Of a stretch of DNA of 64,000 bases, positions 1 through 8,583 are shown in pieces. Location: the NCBI RefSeq assembly GCF_018413645.1, contig NZ_JAHCDA010000002.1, forward strand, positions 558,001 through 622,000. The letters run 5' to 3'. Below the pieces are notes generated by a model that saw only the letters and a program-made list of their open reading frames with translations, did not search any database and had not been told where the DNA came from. The position numbers were made by a program, and so were the translations under genes. Source of the DNA: Roseococcus pinisoli (lineage in GTDB: Bacteria; Pseudomonadota; Alphaproteobacteria; Acetobacterales; Acetobacteraceae). Each line of letters starts with the position of its first letter. Within the stretch, counting starts at the first letter, position 1.

Positions 1-206
1 GCCTATTGCCGTCAGCGGCTTGCAGCGACCCATGTCGGCCGATTCGAACTCACGGCGTGCCGCATGAGTTCGGGGACGCGGGGCCGAAATCGCACCTGCC
101 TGCATTCACGACTCGCGGGCTGCGCATATTTGCCTGCCGCCGGGCCATTGCCCGGCTCCCCCTAAATCCATCCCGCGGCCGAGGCCTTATGTCACGGCGT
201 GCGAAG
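1..206. other. Window-edge non-coding segment
   Basis: No reading frame here has convincing codon usage or a recognisable product. The segment lies downstream of the minus-strand cupin gene. It holds a TTCGAAC heptamer that resembles a tRNA T-loop, but the flanking bases do not pair. I see nothing else in it. Confidence 0.4.
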
Positions 207-704
207 TCAGTTCACCACACGGCGCCATAGCCGCGTGGCGCGGCTCGGCTGATGGATCGTCCAGGATTTGCGTACGTATTGCGGCACGGTCCAGGTCGCG
301 TTGGTGCCGGCACGGAAGAACACGGTGTCGCCCGGGCGTGCGGTGAAGGTGCTGCCCATGTAGTCCAGCGTGACCTCGCCCTCGTGGATATAGATGGCTT
401 CGTCCACGGCGAAGCGCCAATTGAACGTGGAGGGACCGTGCGCGGCGAAGATGCCCGACTGCACGCTGCCATTGGCCGTCGTCGAATAAGCGACGGCCTC
501 AAATCGCGGGTCGCCGCTCATCACGGTGGCTGGCGCCGCCAGGTCTCGCACCAGCGGCCGCGCCACTGCCTCTGTGGAGGCTGCGGGCATATGCGCGACG
601 TAATGCCAGGCCGATGCGGCGTGCCCCGCGACCCAAGCGGTTGCCAACCCCGCCGCGAACGCAGCCACCGCCACAGTCTTTATGCCGAATTTACCTGCTG
701 CCAA
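207..704 (-). CDS. Membrane-anchored single-domain cupin (EutQ/Cupin_3-like)
   Basis: A 165-residue protein. Residues 1-35 form a hydrophobic, alanine-rich N-terminal segment that could be a signal anchor or uncleaved signal peptide. Residues 75-150 carry a cupin core of the Cupin_3 (EutQ/ureidoglycine aminohydrolase-like) type: a DEAIYIHEGEVTL strand pair followed by ARPGDTVFFRAGTNATW. The usual metal-binding histidines are not evident, so an enzyme activity cannot be assigned. The start codon is TTG, chosen because GGAGAGG lies a few bases upstream. A run of nine G residues (minus strand) lies about 30 bases upstream of the start. The neighbours give no functional clue. Confidence 0.75.
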   Translation of the reverse strand: MAAGKFGIKTVAVAAFAAGLATAWVAGHAASAWHYVAHMPAASTEAVARPLVRDLAAPATVMSGDPRFEAVAYSTTANGSVQSGIFAAHGPSTFNWRFAVDEAIYIHEGEVTLDYMGSTFTARPGDTVFFRAGTNATWTVPQYVRKSWTIHQPSRATRLWRRVVN

Positions 705-1230
705 CGCGCCTCTCCCTAAATGATGCTGTGGTTCGCCCCCCCCCTACGGACACCGCGCGAACAACGCCGTCGCGCTGCCGCCGATAATCACCCCCGCGCC
801 TATGCTGGCCACAATGATTGCCGCGCCACGTCGTCAAGGAACGAGGAAGACGATGGCAGGACATTCGAAATGTACCGGAACTGCAGACCAGAACCTGGTC
901 TGCTTGGCGCTGGGATCATGAGAAGAACAAATCAGCGAATCTGTGTAGCTGACCTCAAACATCACGATCAAGATCGCAGGCAAAGTCCTTCTCCGTCACG
1001 ATCAACAGCTGCATGTGGACCTGAACGTCGCAGATACGGATTGAATGGGGGGTGGATTTGTCGCGCCACCGCGAGGCGGAGAATTACGATGGTCGCCCTT
1101 CCAAGGAGGCTTTTATCGAGGGAGCTGCAGCAATCTTGGAATTGATTTCCTGAAGTTGGCCTCGTAAGCACCTGAAAATGCTATCCCGCCTTTCCTGGGC
1201 ACCATTCTCTAAACGGTCGAGGTTCCCGAC
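705..1230. other. Intergenic region with possible decayed gene
   Basis: No intact gene is convincing in these ~525 bases. In plus frame 1, GAGGA at 843-847 precedes ATG 853. The first six codons read MAGHSK, the signature start of the YebC family, then diverge; stops follow at 919, 946 and 1042 in the same frame. The part at 949-1041 (LTSNITIKIAGKVLLRH and on) looks like real protein, and the frame stays open again from 1045 to 1164. A perfect 9-bp hairpin (883-891 with 895-903, loop AAC) lies inside. This may be a relic gene, but the evidence is weak. Confidence 0.3.
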
Positions 1231-1869
1231 ATGGCGAAGACCCTGTTCACCCCCTCCGGGGCCATCCACCTGCATGTCCAGGATCTCCCCCCGGATGTGA
1301 GCCTCGGCCCGGTCGTGGCCGTCGATACCGAGACGATGGGCCTGGACCCTCGCCGCGACCGCCTCTGCCTGGTCCAGCTCTCCTCGGGCGATGGCGTGGC
1401 GCATCTCGTCCAGATCGTCCCCGGCGGCGGGCCTTCGCCCAACCTCAAGGCACTGCTTGAGGATTCGGAGGTGGTGAAGCTCTTCCACTTCGCCCGGTTC
1501 GACGTCGCCGCCCTGTACCGCGGAATCGGCGCGACTGTGGCACCCGTCCGCTGCACCAAGATCGCCTCCAAGCTGGTCCGCACCTATACGGACCGGCACG
1601 GGCTCAAGGATCTCTGCCGGGACCTGCTCGGCGTCGACATCAGCAAGCAGCAGCAGACCAGCGATTGGGGCGCGCCGAACCTCACGCCCGAGCAATGCGC
1701 CTATGCCGCCAGCGATGTCCTGCATCTCCACGCCCTCTGGGCGCGGCTGGAGGGGCTGCTGCAGCGCGAGGGGCGGCTCGAACTGGCAGAGGATTGCTTC
1801 CGCTTCCTGCCGGCGCGCGGGAAGCTGGATCTGATGGGCTACGTCGACCCCGATATCTTCTCCCACTGA
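1231..1869 (+). CDS. rnd: RNase D-like 3'-5' exoribonuclease
   Basis: A 212-residue protein consisting of a single DEDDy 3'-5' exonuclease domain. Exo I is VAVDTETMGL with D32 and E34, Exo II is HFARFD with D91, and Exo III is YAASD with Y158 and D162. It therefore keeps all four metal-binding acids and the tyrosine. It lacks the C-terminal HRDC domains of full-length RNase D, matching the short form common in alphaproteobacteria. The likely role is 3' trimming of structured RNA in the cytoplasm. GAGG lies about 10 bases upstream of the ATG. A small hairpin follows the stop before the convergent neighbour. Confidence 0.88.
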   Translation: MAKTLFTPSGAIHLHVQDLPPDVSLGPVVAVDTETMGLDPRRDRLCLVQLSSGDGVAHLVQIVPGGGPSPNLKALLEDSEVVKLFHFARFDVAALYRGIGATVAPVRCTKIASKLVRTYTDRHGLKDLCRDLLGVDISKQQQTSDWGAPNLTPEQCAYAASDVLHLHALWARLEGLLQREGRLELAEDCFRFLPARGKLDLMGYVDPDIFSH

Positions 1870-1880
1870 AAACGCGCTGC

Positions 1881-1897
1881 GCGGGGCCGCGCCCCGT
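1881..1897. terminator. Convergent terminator hairpin after rnd
   Basis: CGGGGC-CGC-GCCCCG (1882-1896) is a perfect 6-bp stem between the stop codons of rnd and the convergent downstream gene. There is no T-run, so termination is plausible but not certain. Confidence 0.4.
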
Positions 1898-2593
1898 TCA
1901 CATCGCCTTCACCGCGAACCGGACCTTATTCTCCTCCGAGACGTTGATCATGCTTTCCTCGCCGTACCTGGTCTGAAGCTGCTTATGGCCGCCATTGGCC
2001 TTCAGGCGGCCGACGTTCAGGAAAACGAGCTGGGTGTAGCCCACCACTTCGATCGAGGTCCTTCCGGCCGCCTTCAGGCCGGAAGCGACGCGAAGGGCGA
2101 AGCTGCGCCGGTCGCCGTCGCCTGTAGCCACGCCATCCCGGTCCTCTTCCCGCTTGCCGCCACCCCAGCAGGTCCAGAGGCGCAGGCTGATGGACTTGTT
2201 GGCCAGGCCAAGTCTGACGAGGTCCCGGGCCAGGTTCTCGCCCACGACCTCATGCCGAACCGGGGCACCGGTGGCGATGGGGCCGAACATGCCCTCTTGC
2301 GTCGGGGTGATGTGATAGACGCCAACCCCGGCCCGGCGGCTCGCGCCATGGATGCAGACGTAGAGCCGGTCCTTCACACCGACGACTGAAAGCGGCGTCG
2401 CACTGGTGTTTCCCTGGTCGGCTCGTCCGATGAGCGTGTGGTGGCCGAAGAACCGGTTGTGGCGATTCTTCTCCTTCACCAGGGCGGCGGCAAATTCGTC
2501 CATCAAACCGTCCTCATAGGGGACGTAGACGTAGTGCTCGTACGTGAAAGGGCTCCCGTTCCGATTGACGTCGGAACGGGAGCACCCCAACAA
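1898..2593 (-). CDS. Uncharacterised protein with caspase-like (clan CD) His/Cys motifs
   Basis: A predicted 231-residue soluble protein of unknown family. Two motifs resemble caspase-fold cysteine peptidases (C14/C80 type). A hydrophobic strand ends in VCIHG (H82). After a helix-like stretch, a second strand ends in LRLWTCWGG (C142). The His-to-Cys distance of about 60 residues suits that fold, but this is motif reading only. The start is doubtful. TTG at 2593 has no ribosome site, and a perfect 13-bp inverted repeat covers the first codons. ATG at 2503 has GAGGA seven bases upstream, yet the codons between look coding, so the gene may be 5'-truncated. Its GC content is visibly lower than that of its neighbours, which suggests transfer. 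It follows hpf, where ptsN often sits. Confidence 0.6.
   Translation of the reverse strand: MLGCSRSDVNRNGSPFTYEHYVYVPYEDGLMDEFAAALVKEKNRHNRFFGHHTLIGRADQGNTSATPLSVVGVKDRLYVCIHGASRRAGVGVYHITPTQEGMFGPIATGAPVRHEVVGENLARDLVRLGLANKSISLRLWTCWGGGKREEDRDGVATGDGDRRSFALRVASGLKAAGRTSIEVVGYTQLVFLNVGRLKANGGHKQLQTRYGEESMINVSEENKVRFAVKAM
2552..2583. repeat. Perfect 13-bp inverted repeat at the start of the caspase-like gene
   Basis: Arms 2552-2564 and 2571-2583 are exactly complementary around the 6-base loop TTGACG. The repeat overlaps the first predicted codons of the caspase-like gene, so it could be a leader hairpin, an operator or a recombination scar. Nearby at 2607-2616 is the perfect palindrome GGAAGCTTCC. 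Confidence 0.6.
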
Positions 2594-2629
2594 GATTTCA
2601 GCTATGGGAAGCTTCCGATGGCAGCGATC

Positions 2630-2652
2630 GGCACGGCCGATCCGGCCGTGCC
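2630..2652 (-). terminator. Terminator hairpin after hpf
   Basis: GGCACGGCCG-ATC-CGGCCGTGCC is a perfect 10-bp stem 18 bases past the hpf stop codon. It has no T-run. It probably ends the rpoN-hpf transcript and separates hpf from the following gene. Confidence 0.55.
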
Positions 2653-2670
2653 GCCGCCCTCACGAACAAA

Positions 2671-3264
2671 TCAGGCTGAGGCTGGGTCTATCCAGCCCAC
2701 ATGGCCGTCACCGCGCCGGTAGACGACGTTGATCGTTCCGCTCGCGCTGTTCCGGAAGACGATGACCGGACTTCCCGCGAGGTCCAGGCGCATCGTGGCC
2801 TCGCTCACGGTCAGGAAGTGCAGCTCGCTGAGCGGCTCAGCCACCACGGCCGGGTGCTCCGCACCATTCATCTCGACGGCCTCGTCGCCCTCCTCGTCGA
2901 TCGGCAAGCGGTATTCACGGAGAACATCCCCGTCGCGGGACGGCGCCTGGCTGCGCGCGTGTTCGTTCACCCTTCGACGGTAGCGCCTGAGGCGCTTTCC
3001 CACATGTTCCGCCGCGATGTCGAAGGCGCGCATCGCATCCGGCCCCTGCCCCTCCCCGCGCATGGTCAGTCCGCGCCCGGCGTGCAGGTTGATGTCGCAG
3101 GCGAAATGCCCCCCATTGCTGCCCTTGGCATCCTTCCGGAAAGTGACCCGCGCCTCGAGCGCATGGTCGAAGTACTTCCCAGTGATATTGCCGAGGCCGG
3201 TTTCGACATGGGAACGCAGCGAATCGCTAGTGGCGACCTGCTTGCCGGCGACAGTGATTTGCAT
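2671..3264 (-). CDS. hpf: Ribosome hibernation-promoting factor (long HPF/YfiA)
   Basis: A 197-residue long-form HPF. Residues 1-100 are the S30AE/YfiA domain (MQITVAGKQV start, EARVTFRKD, arginine-rich helix HVGKRLRRYRRRV). Residues ~135-197 are the C-terminal dimerisation domain (LSELHFLTVSEATMRLDLAGSPVIVFRN, then YRRGDGHVGWI). Family knowledge: the protein binds the decoding centre and joins 70S ribosomes into inactive 100S dimers in stationary phase. I chose the internal ATG at 3264 because the family begins with MQI and AAGGGA lies upstream; an in-frame extension to 3579 is not protein-like. It lies downstream of rpoN, as is usual in alphaproteobacteria. Confidence 0.93.
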   Translation of the reverse strand: MQITVAGKQVATSDSLRSHVETGLGNITGKYFDHALEARVTFRKDAKGSNGGHFACDINLHAGRGLTMRGEGQGPDAMRAFDIAAEHVGKRLRRYRRRVNEHARSQAPSRDGDVLREYRLPIDEEGDEAVEMNGAEHPAVVAEPLSELHFLTVSEATMRLDLAGSPVIVFRNSASGTINVVYRRGDGHVGWIDPASA

Positions 3265-3301
3265 CTGGTCTTTCCCTTTCGAGAAGCCGCGCCCGATATT
3301 C

Positions 3302-3351
3302 GGTTGGCCAGGGCAACGGAGAGGATTCCGTGTGAGCGGAAGCAGCCAACC
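3302..3351 (-). promoter_or_regulatory. Nested hairpin in the hpf 5' leader
   Basis: GGTTGGC (3302-3308) pairs with GCCAACC (3345-3351). Inside it, ACGGA (3316-3320) pairs with TCCGT (3327-3331). This two-level stem lies 38-87 bases upstream of the hpf start codon, in the gap after rpoN. It could be an mRNA leader structure or a processing site. Its function is inferred from position only. Confidence 0.35.
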
Positions 3352-3472
3352 CTTTGATTCAACGCGAATCGATGGCGCTGGATGCGTGACCTGTCCGAAA
3401 AAACCTGAATGCCCCGACATCGACACCGGCTTCCTCTGCCCGGCCGTCATCCGGCCATCAGGGAGGTGCCCT

Positions 3473-4930
3473 TCAGGCCGTGACGGCCTTCTCGCGCCTG
3501 CGCTGAACCGAGGACGGAATGCGCATCGCTTCCCGATATTTGGCCACCGTCCGCCGGGCGATGTCCACACCTTCTTCACGCAGGCGTAACACGATGGCGT
3601 CGTCGGAAAGGACGGCTTCGGCTGTCTCGCCCTGCACCATGCCGCGGATGCGATGGCGCACGGCCTCGGCGCTGACGCTGTCCCCGCCGGCGGTGCCCTG
3701 GATCGCCGTGGTGAAGAAGTATTTCAGCTCCAGCATCCCGCGCGGCGTCGCGATGTACTTGTTCGCGGTGACGCGGCTGACGGTGCTCTCATGCATCTCC
3801 ACGGCCTCGGCCACGTCCCGCAGAATCAGGGGGCGAAGGAAGGCCACGCCATGGCGGAAGAAGGCGTCCTGCCGGCGCACGATCTCGGAGGCGACCTTCA
3901 GGATCGTGTTCGCCCGTTGCTCAAGGCTCTTCACCAGCCAGTTGGCGGTCTGCAGCTGCTCGGCGATGAAGCTGCGCTGTTCCCGATCGCGAAGACTCAC
4001 GGTGGCCCGCGCCGCGAAGCCGCGATTGACCAGCACGCGGGGCAAGGTGTCTGGATTGAGCTCCAGCACCCAGGCACCGTCGGGCGCGGCCCGCATCAGC
4101 ACATCCGGCTGGATGGTGTTGAGCGGCGCGTCGTCGCCTCCGGAACCAGGCTTGGGGTCCAGGCGCTTCACCTCGGCGATCATCTCCGCGAGGTCCTCGG
4201 AATCGACACCGCAGACCTCCATCAGGCCCCGGAGATCCCGGCGCGCGAGCATCGGCAGATTGTCGAGCAGAAGCGCCATGAAAGGGTCGTAGCGGCCCGC
4301 CTCCTCCAGCTGGACGGCCAAGCATTCCCGCAGGTCGGCACAGAACATGCCGGTCGGCTCGAAGCGCTGCATGGCGCGGCGCACGCGCTCCACCACCGCG
4401 ACGTCGCAGCCGAGCCTGGCAGCCAACGCCGCCGCGTCGAGCGTCAGCCGGCCGGAGGGCTCCAGCATGGCGAGCAAGGCGGAGCCGATCAGCCGGTCGC
4501 GCGCTTCCTCGAAGTTTAGGCGGATCTGCTCGGCCAGGCGCTCGCGCAGCGTGGGCCCCTGCCCGGCCATTTCCTCGATGCCGCTGAGGTCGTCGCTGAA
4601 ATCGGCGCGGCCGCCGGCGCCCATGCTGGGCGTGTAGGCCTCGCCGTCGTCGATGACATTGGAATAGTCGGCATCGAGCGCCGAAGCCTCGCCGATGGCG
4701 AGGGTGTCGCCGGCGGCGACTTCGGCCGAATCCGTGGCGGGGGCGACGGGCTCGGCGGCAGCGGTACGGGTCTCTTCCCGCTCGAGCAGCGGGTTGCGCT
4801 CCAGCTCCTCCTCGACGAAGGCGAGGACCTCCATGTTGGAGGAGTGCAGCAGCTTGATCGCCTGCCGCAGCTGCGGCGTCATCACCAGCGATTGCGACTG
4901 CCGCAGGTCGAGGCGAGGACCCATGGCCAT
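3473..4930 (-). CDS. rpoN: RNA polymerase sigma-54 factor
   Basis: A 485-residue sigma-54. Region I (residues ~1-50) is the glutamine/leucine-rich activator-interacting segment (LRQSQSLVMTPQLRQAIKLL). Region II is the acidic linker. Region III is the core-binding domain followed by the HTH (AEAVEMHESTVSRVT). The RpoN box ARRTVAKYRE occupies residues 458-467 near the C-terminus. It recognises -24/-12 promoters and needs AAA+ activators. ATG 4930 or the second ATG two codons later may be the true start. It sits between lptB and hpf, the conserved alphaproteobacterial arrangement. Confidence 0.97.
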   Translation of the reverse strand: MAMGPRLDLRQSQSLVMTPQLRQAIKLLHSSNMEVLAFVEEELERNPLLEREETRTAAAEPVAPATDSAEVAAGDTLAIGEASALDADYSNVIDDGEAYTPSMGAGGRADFSDDLSGIEEMAGQGPTLRERLAEQIRLNFEEARDRLIGSALLAMLEPSGRLTLDAAALAARLGCDVAVVERVRRAMQRFEPTGMFCADLRECLAVQLEEAGRYDPFMALLLDNLPMLARRDLRGLMEVCGVDSEDLAEMIAEVKRLDPKPGSGGDDAPLNTIQPDVLMRAAPDGAWVLELNPDTLPRVLVNRGFAARATVSLRDREQRSFIAEQLQTANWLVKSLEQRANTILKVASEIVRRQDAFFRHGVAFLRPLILRDVAEAVEMHESTVSRVTANKYIATPRGMLELKYFFTTAIQGTAGGDSVSAEAVRHRIRGMVQGETAEAVLSDDAIVLRLREEGVDIARRTVAKYREAMRIPSSVQRRREKAVTA

Positions 4931-4996
4931 GCTAGGGCGCCAGGCTATGGAAAGGCGATGAACGAAGGGTGAAGGCCGCTCCGTGCATCGCCGCCA

Positions 4997-5775
<779 letters not shown>

Positions 5776-5779
<4 letters not shown>

Positions 5780-6813
5780 CGCGGCGCTCCCTGCGTGGCG
5801 CCGGGTGCCGGCGTGGCCGGGCGGCTGGCACGCGGCGTCGCGCTCGGAACACCGCCGGGGAGAGGCGCCTGCTGGTCGGCCTGGGTACCCGGAACGATGA
5901 GACCCTGCACGCGCGTTCCAGGCTGGGAGATGATGCGGGAGACGCCGGTATTGAGGTTCACAAGGGCCTCCCGGCCATTCACATGATTGTCGCCGCGGGT
6001 GATGCGGACCGTGCCGAGGAGACGCGCGAGGCCGGTCGCCGCCGAATAGATGCCCCGGTCGCCGCGGATGACCTCGGCCTCGGTGCGGATCTCGACATTG
6101 CCGAAAAGCTCGACCCGGTCGAGCCGGCCCTGGCCGGGTGGCGGCCCCTGGGTGCCCTCGGTGCCGGGGCGCGCCTCGCTCGGCACGCGGACGGCAACCG
6201 CCTGCCCTGGCGCGCCGGCCGCGGTCGGCGCCGTGCCCGGCGGCGGGTCCTCCAGCATATAGGCGACGAGCGTGTCGGCGGTGATCCGCCGCCCGTCCTG
6301 CGTGACCACGAGCGCGCTGCCGCGGCCCACGGCCATGCGGCGCTGGCTCCAGTATTCCAGGCTGTCCCGCGCGGAGATGACGTTCTGCGGCGTGGTGTAG
6401 CTGATGTTGCGGCCGGTCAGGACGAGGACGGCCTGATCCATGTCATAGACGGCGCGATCGCCGACTGCGACGTCCGTCGCGGTGGAGATGCGGACGTTCT
6501 GCTCCGCTTCCATCCGCCAGATCTCGCTGCCGCCGGTCAGCGGGCTCTCGCCCGGCTGCGCGGGTTGCGCCGGGGCCGGCCGGCCGGCGGTGCCGCCCTG
6601 CGGGCGATAGCGCGCGAGGAGGCGGGCCGCGTCCACGGTGGTGCCGTCGCGCACCGCGCGTGCATTGCCGCGTGCGATGACGACCTGTTCGTTCTGCCGC
6701 CACTCGATGCCGTCATCGGCGGTGATATCGACAGGGCCGCCCTGCGACATGTCGATGCCCTGGGCCGCGGCCAGCCCCGGCGCGAGCAGCAGAACGGCGA
6801 GCAGCGCCCTCAT
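5776..6813 (-). CDS. lptA: LPS transport periplasmic protein LptA (OstA), enlarged
   Basis: A 345-residue periplasmic bridge protein. A signal peptide (MRALLAVLLLAPGLAAAQG) precedes OstA-like beta-jellyroll repeats: IEWRQNEQVVIARGNARAVRDG, later VELFGNVEIRTEAEVIRGDRGIY and VRITRGDNHVNGREALVNLNTG. It is much longer than the ~185-residue E. coli protein. The extra length comes from Pro/Ala/Gly-rich linkers (residues ~75-95 and ~190-220) and a Pro-rich C-terminal tail after ~residue 305. It overlaps lptC and lptB by 4 bases on either side. Confidence 0.93.
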
Positions 6814-7490
6814 TGCTGGCGTCCCTCCAGCACGGCATGGGCCTTGCCCGTGAAGATCATCACCGCGCCGCGATCACGCAACTCGAAGCCCTCTGATTCG
6901 ATGGTGCCGAAGGAGCCCTGCGCCCGCGTCGGCCGGTTGCCGTCGGCGCTGCCCTGGTCGATCTGGACGGAGGCCGCCTCGGTACGGAAGAGCAGCCCCG
7001 TATCATGGAAGATCCGCACGTTGCCCTCGAGGTCCAGGTGCTGGGCCGGCTTGTCATAGCGGCCGTTATCGGCCTCGATATACACCCAGGCGCCGTCATT
7101 CAGCAGAATATCGGCCTGCGGCCGGTCGAGGAGCATCAGCTCCTCCTGCCCAACCTGGCGCGCCACGCGCGCGGTGATCGTGTAGGGGCGCCCCAGATCG
7201 TCGATGCCCTGGAACCGCGGCGCCACAAGCTGCAGCGCCTCCGGCACCATGGCGGGACCGCGCCGGAAGGAAAGACGGCCGTCATTTCCCTCGAACTCCG
7301 GCCAGAGCAGCAGAAGCCCGAGCAGCCCGGCCGCGGCCAGCGGCAGCAGGAGCTTCATCGCCTGGACCAGGCGGTGGCGGCGGTCGATCGATCCGGCCGT
7401 GGGCACGTGGCGCTGACGCGAGGGCGTCAGTACCCGCCGCCGCTCATGGAGCGGCGCTCCGAAATCCGTGCGATGGACCTTTTCGCTCAT
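6810..7490 (-). CDS. lptC: LPS export protein LptC
   Basis: A 226-residue bitopic inner-membrane protein. About 45 cytoplasmic residues precede one membrane segment (LLLPLAAAGLLGLLLLW). The periplasmic beta-jellyroll follows (DDLGRPYTITARVARQ, LLDRPQADILLNDGAWVYIEADNGRYD, LEGNVRIFHDTG). It receives LPS from LptBFG and passes it to LptA. It is the first gene of a run with 4-base overlaps into lptA and lptB. Confidence 0.9.
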   Translation of the reverse strand: MSEKVHRTDFGAPLHERRRVLTPSRQRHVPTAGSIDRRHRLVQAMKLLLPLAAAGLLGLLLLWPEFEGNDGRLSFRRGPAMVPEALQLVAPRFQGIDDLGRPYTITARVARQVGQEELMLLDRPQADILLNDGAWVYIEADNGRYDKPAQHLDLEGNVRIFHDTGLLFRTEAASVQIDQGSADGNRPTRAQGSFGTIESEGFELRDRGAVMIFTGKAHAVLEGRQQ

Positions 7491-7506
7491 TGTCGGTCGC
7501 CGCCCA

Positions 7507-8490
7507 TCACGCCACGCCCAGCCGCAGCAGGTCGTGGATATGGAGCATGCCGACGGGACGGCGATCGTCGTCGACGACGAAGAGGGCCGTGATCGGCCCC
7601 TCGTTCATGATCCGCAGCGCCTCGGCCGCGAGGGCGTCGGGCCGGATGGTGCGCGGATGGGTCGTCATGACCTCGGAAACCGGGCGCTTCAGCAGGCCGT
7701 CGCCGAGGCCCGCACGCAGGGTGCGCCGAAGGTCGCCGTCGGTGATGACGCCGATCAGCCGGCCAGTGGCATCGGCGATGCCGAGGCAGCCGAAGTGCCG
7801 TGCCGTCATGGTGACGAGGCCCTCGGCCATCGGCAGGTCGGGAGGGGCCAGGGGCACCTGGTCAGCGCCATGCATGACGTCGCCCACGCGCTGCAGCCGG
7901 GCGCCCAGCTTGCCGCCGGGATGGAAAACGCGGAAATCCTCGGGGCCGAAGCCGCGCCGCTCCAGAAGGGCGACGGCCAGGGCATCCCCCATGGCCATCT
8001 GCATGGTGGTGGAGGTGGTGGGTGCCAGGCCGTTCGGGCACCCTTCCTCGGCGGGCGGCAGCACCAGGGCGATATCGGCATCGCGGCCGAGTGTGCTGCC
8101 TCCCCGGCCGACGATCACGACCAGCGGGATGCCGAAGCGGCGCGTATGCGCGACGAGATCGCCGAGCTCGGCCGTCTCGCCGGAATTGGAGATGGCCAGG
8201 ACAGCATCGCCGGGCACGATCATGCCGAGGTCGCCATGGCTCGCCTCGCCCGGATGGACGAATTGCGCCGGCGTGCCGGTGGACGCCATCGTGGCCGCGA
8301 TCTTCCGGCCCACATGGCCCGACTTGCCCATGCCGGAGACGACGACGCGGCCGGTCGCACCCGCCAGCACGAGCACGGCGCGGTCGAAGCCGTCATCGAG
8401 CCCAGCGGCCATGGCGGCCAGTGCCTGGGCCTCGAGGTTCAGGACGCGGCGGGCGGATTCGAGGCTGGAGGGGGAGAGAGCTTGATCCAC
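7507..8490 (-). CDS. kdsD: D-arabinose 5-phosphate isomerase (KpsF/GutQ family)
   Basis: A 327-residue enzyme that makes arabinose 5-phosphate for Kdo, an LPS core sugar. An N-terminal SIS domain (GKVVVSGMGKSGHVGRKIA-like segment, STGTPAQFVHPGEASHGDLG) is followed by two CBS domains in the C-terminal half (VPLAPPDLPMAEGLV through MNEGPITALFVVDDDRRPVG). I chose GTG at 8490 because it gives the family length and the stretch upstream (to 8562) does not look coding. It lies just upstream of lptC, linking Kdo synthesis with LPS export. Confidence 0.92.
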   Translation of the reverse strand: MDQALSPSSLESARRVLNLEAQALAAMAAGLDDGFDRAVLVLAGATGRVVVSGMGKSGHVGRKIAATMASTGTPAQFVHPGEASHGDLGMIVPGDAVLAISNSGETAELGDLVAHTRRFGIPLVVIVGRGGSTLGRDADIALVLPPAEEGCPNGLAPTTSTTMQMAMGDALAVALLERRGFGPEDFRVFHPGGKLGARLQRVGDVMHGADQVPLAPPDLPMAEGLVTMTARHFGCLGIADATGRLIGVITDGDLRRTLRAGLGDGLLKRPVSEVMTTHPRTIRPDALAAEALRIMNEGPITALFVVDDDRRPVGMLHIHDLLRLGVA

Positions 8491-8543
8491 CTCGCTTCTA
8501 TGGGGGCCACCCCCCCGAGGGTCAAGGCAAGGATCGTGCCAAA

Positions 8544-8567
8544 CCGTAACGTAAACCGTCAAGTAAA
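8544..8567 (-). repeat. Imperfect 12-bp tandem repeat upstream of kdsD
   Basis: CCGTAACGTAAA (8544-8555) and CCGTCAAGTAAA (8556-8567) match at 10 of 12 positions. They lie about 55-75 bases before the kdsD start. On the minus strand the region contains TTGACG, a candidate -35 element, but no good -10 stands out. It could be a regulator-binding repeat. Confidence 0.3.
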
Positions 8568-8583
8568 CAGGCGTTTGGCGACT

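Noticed and set aside
40-60. tRNA-like TTCGAAC loop near the window start
   Set aside because: The flanking 5-base arms do not pair and no acceptor or anticodon arm can be drawn on either strand.
720-1145. A 141-codon plus-strand frame in the first intergenic region
   Set aside because: The codon usage and Arg-rich composition are unlike a real gene, and it crosses the better-supported relic frame.
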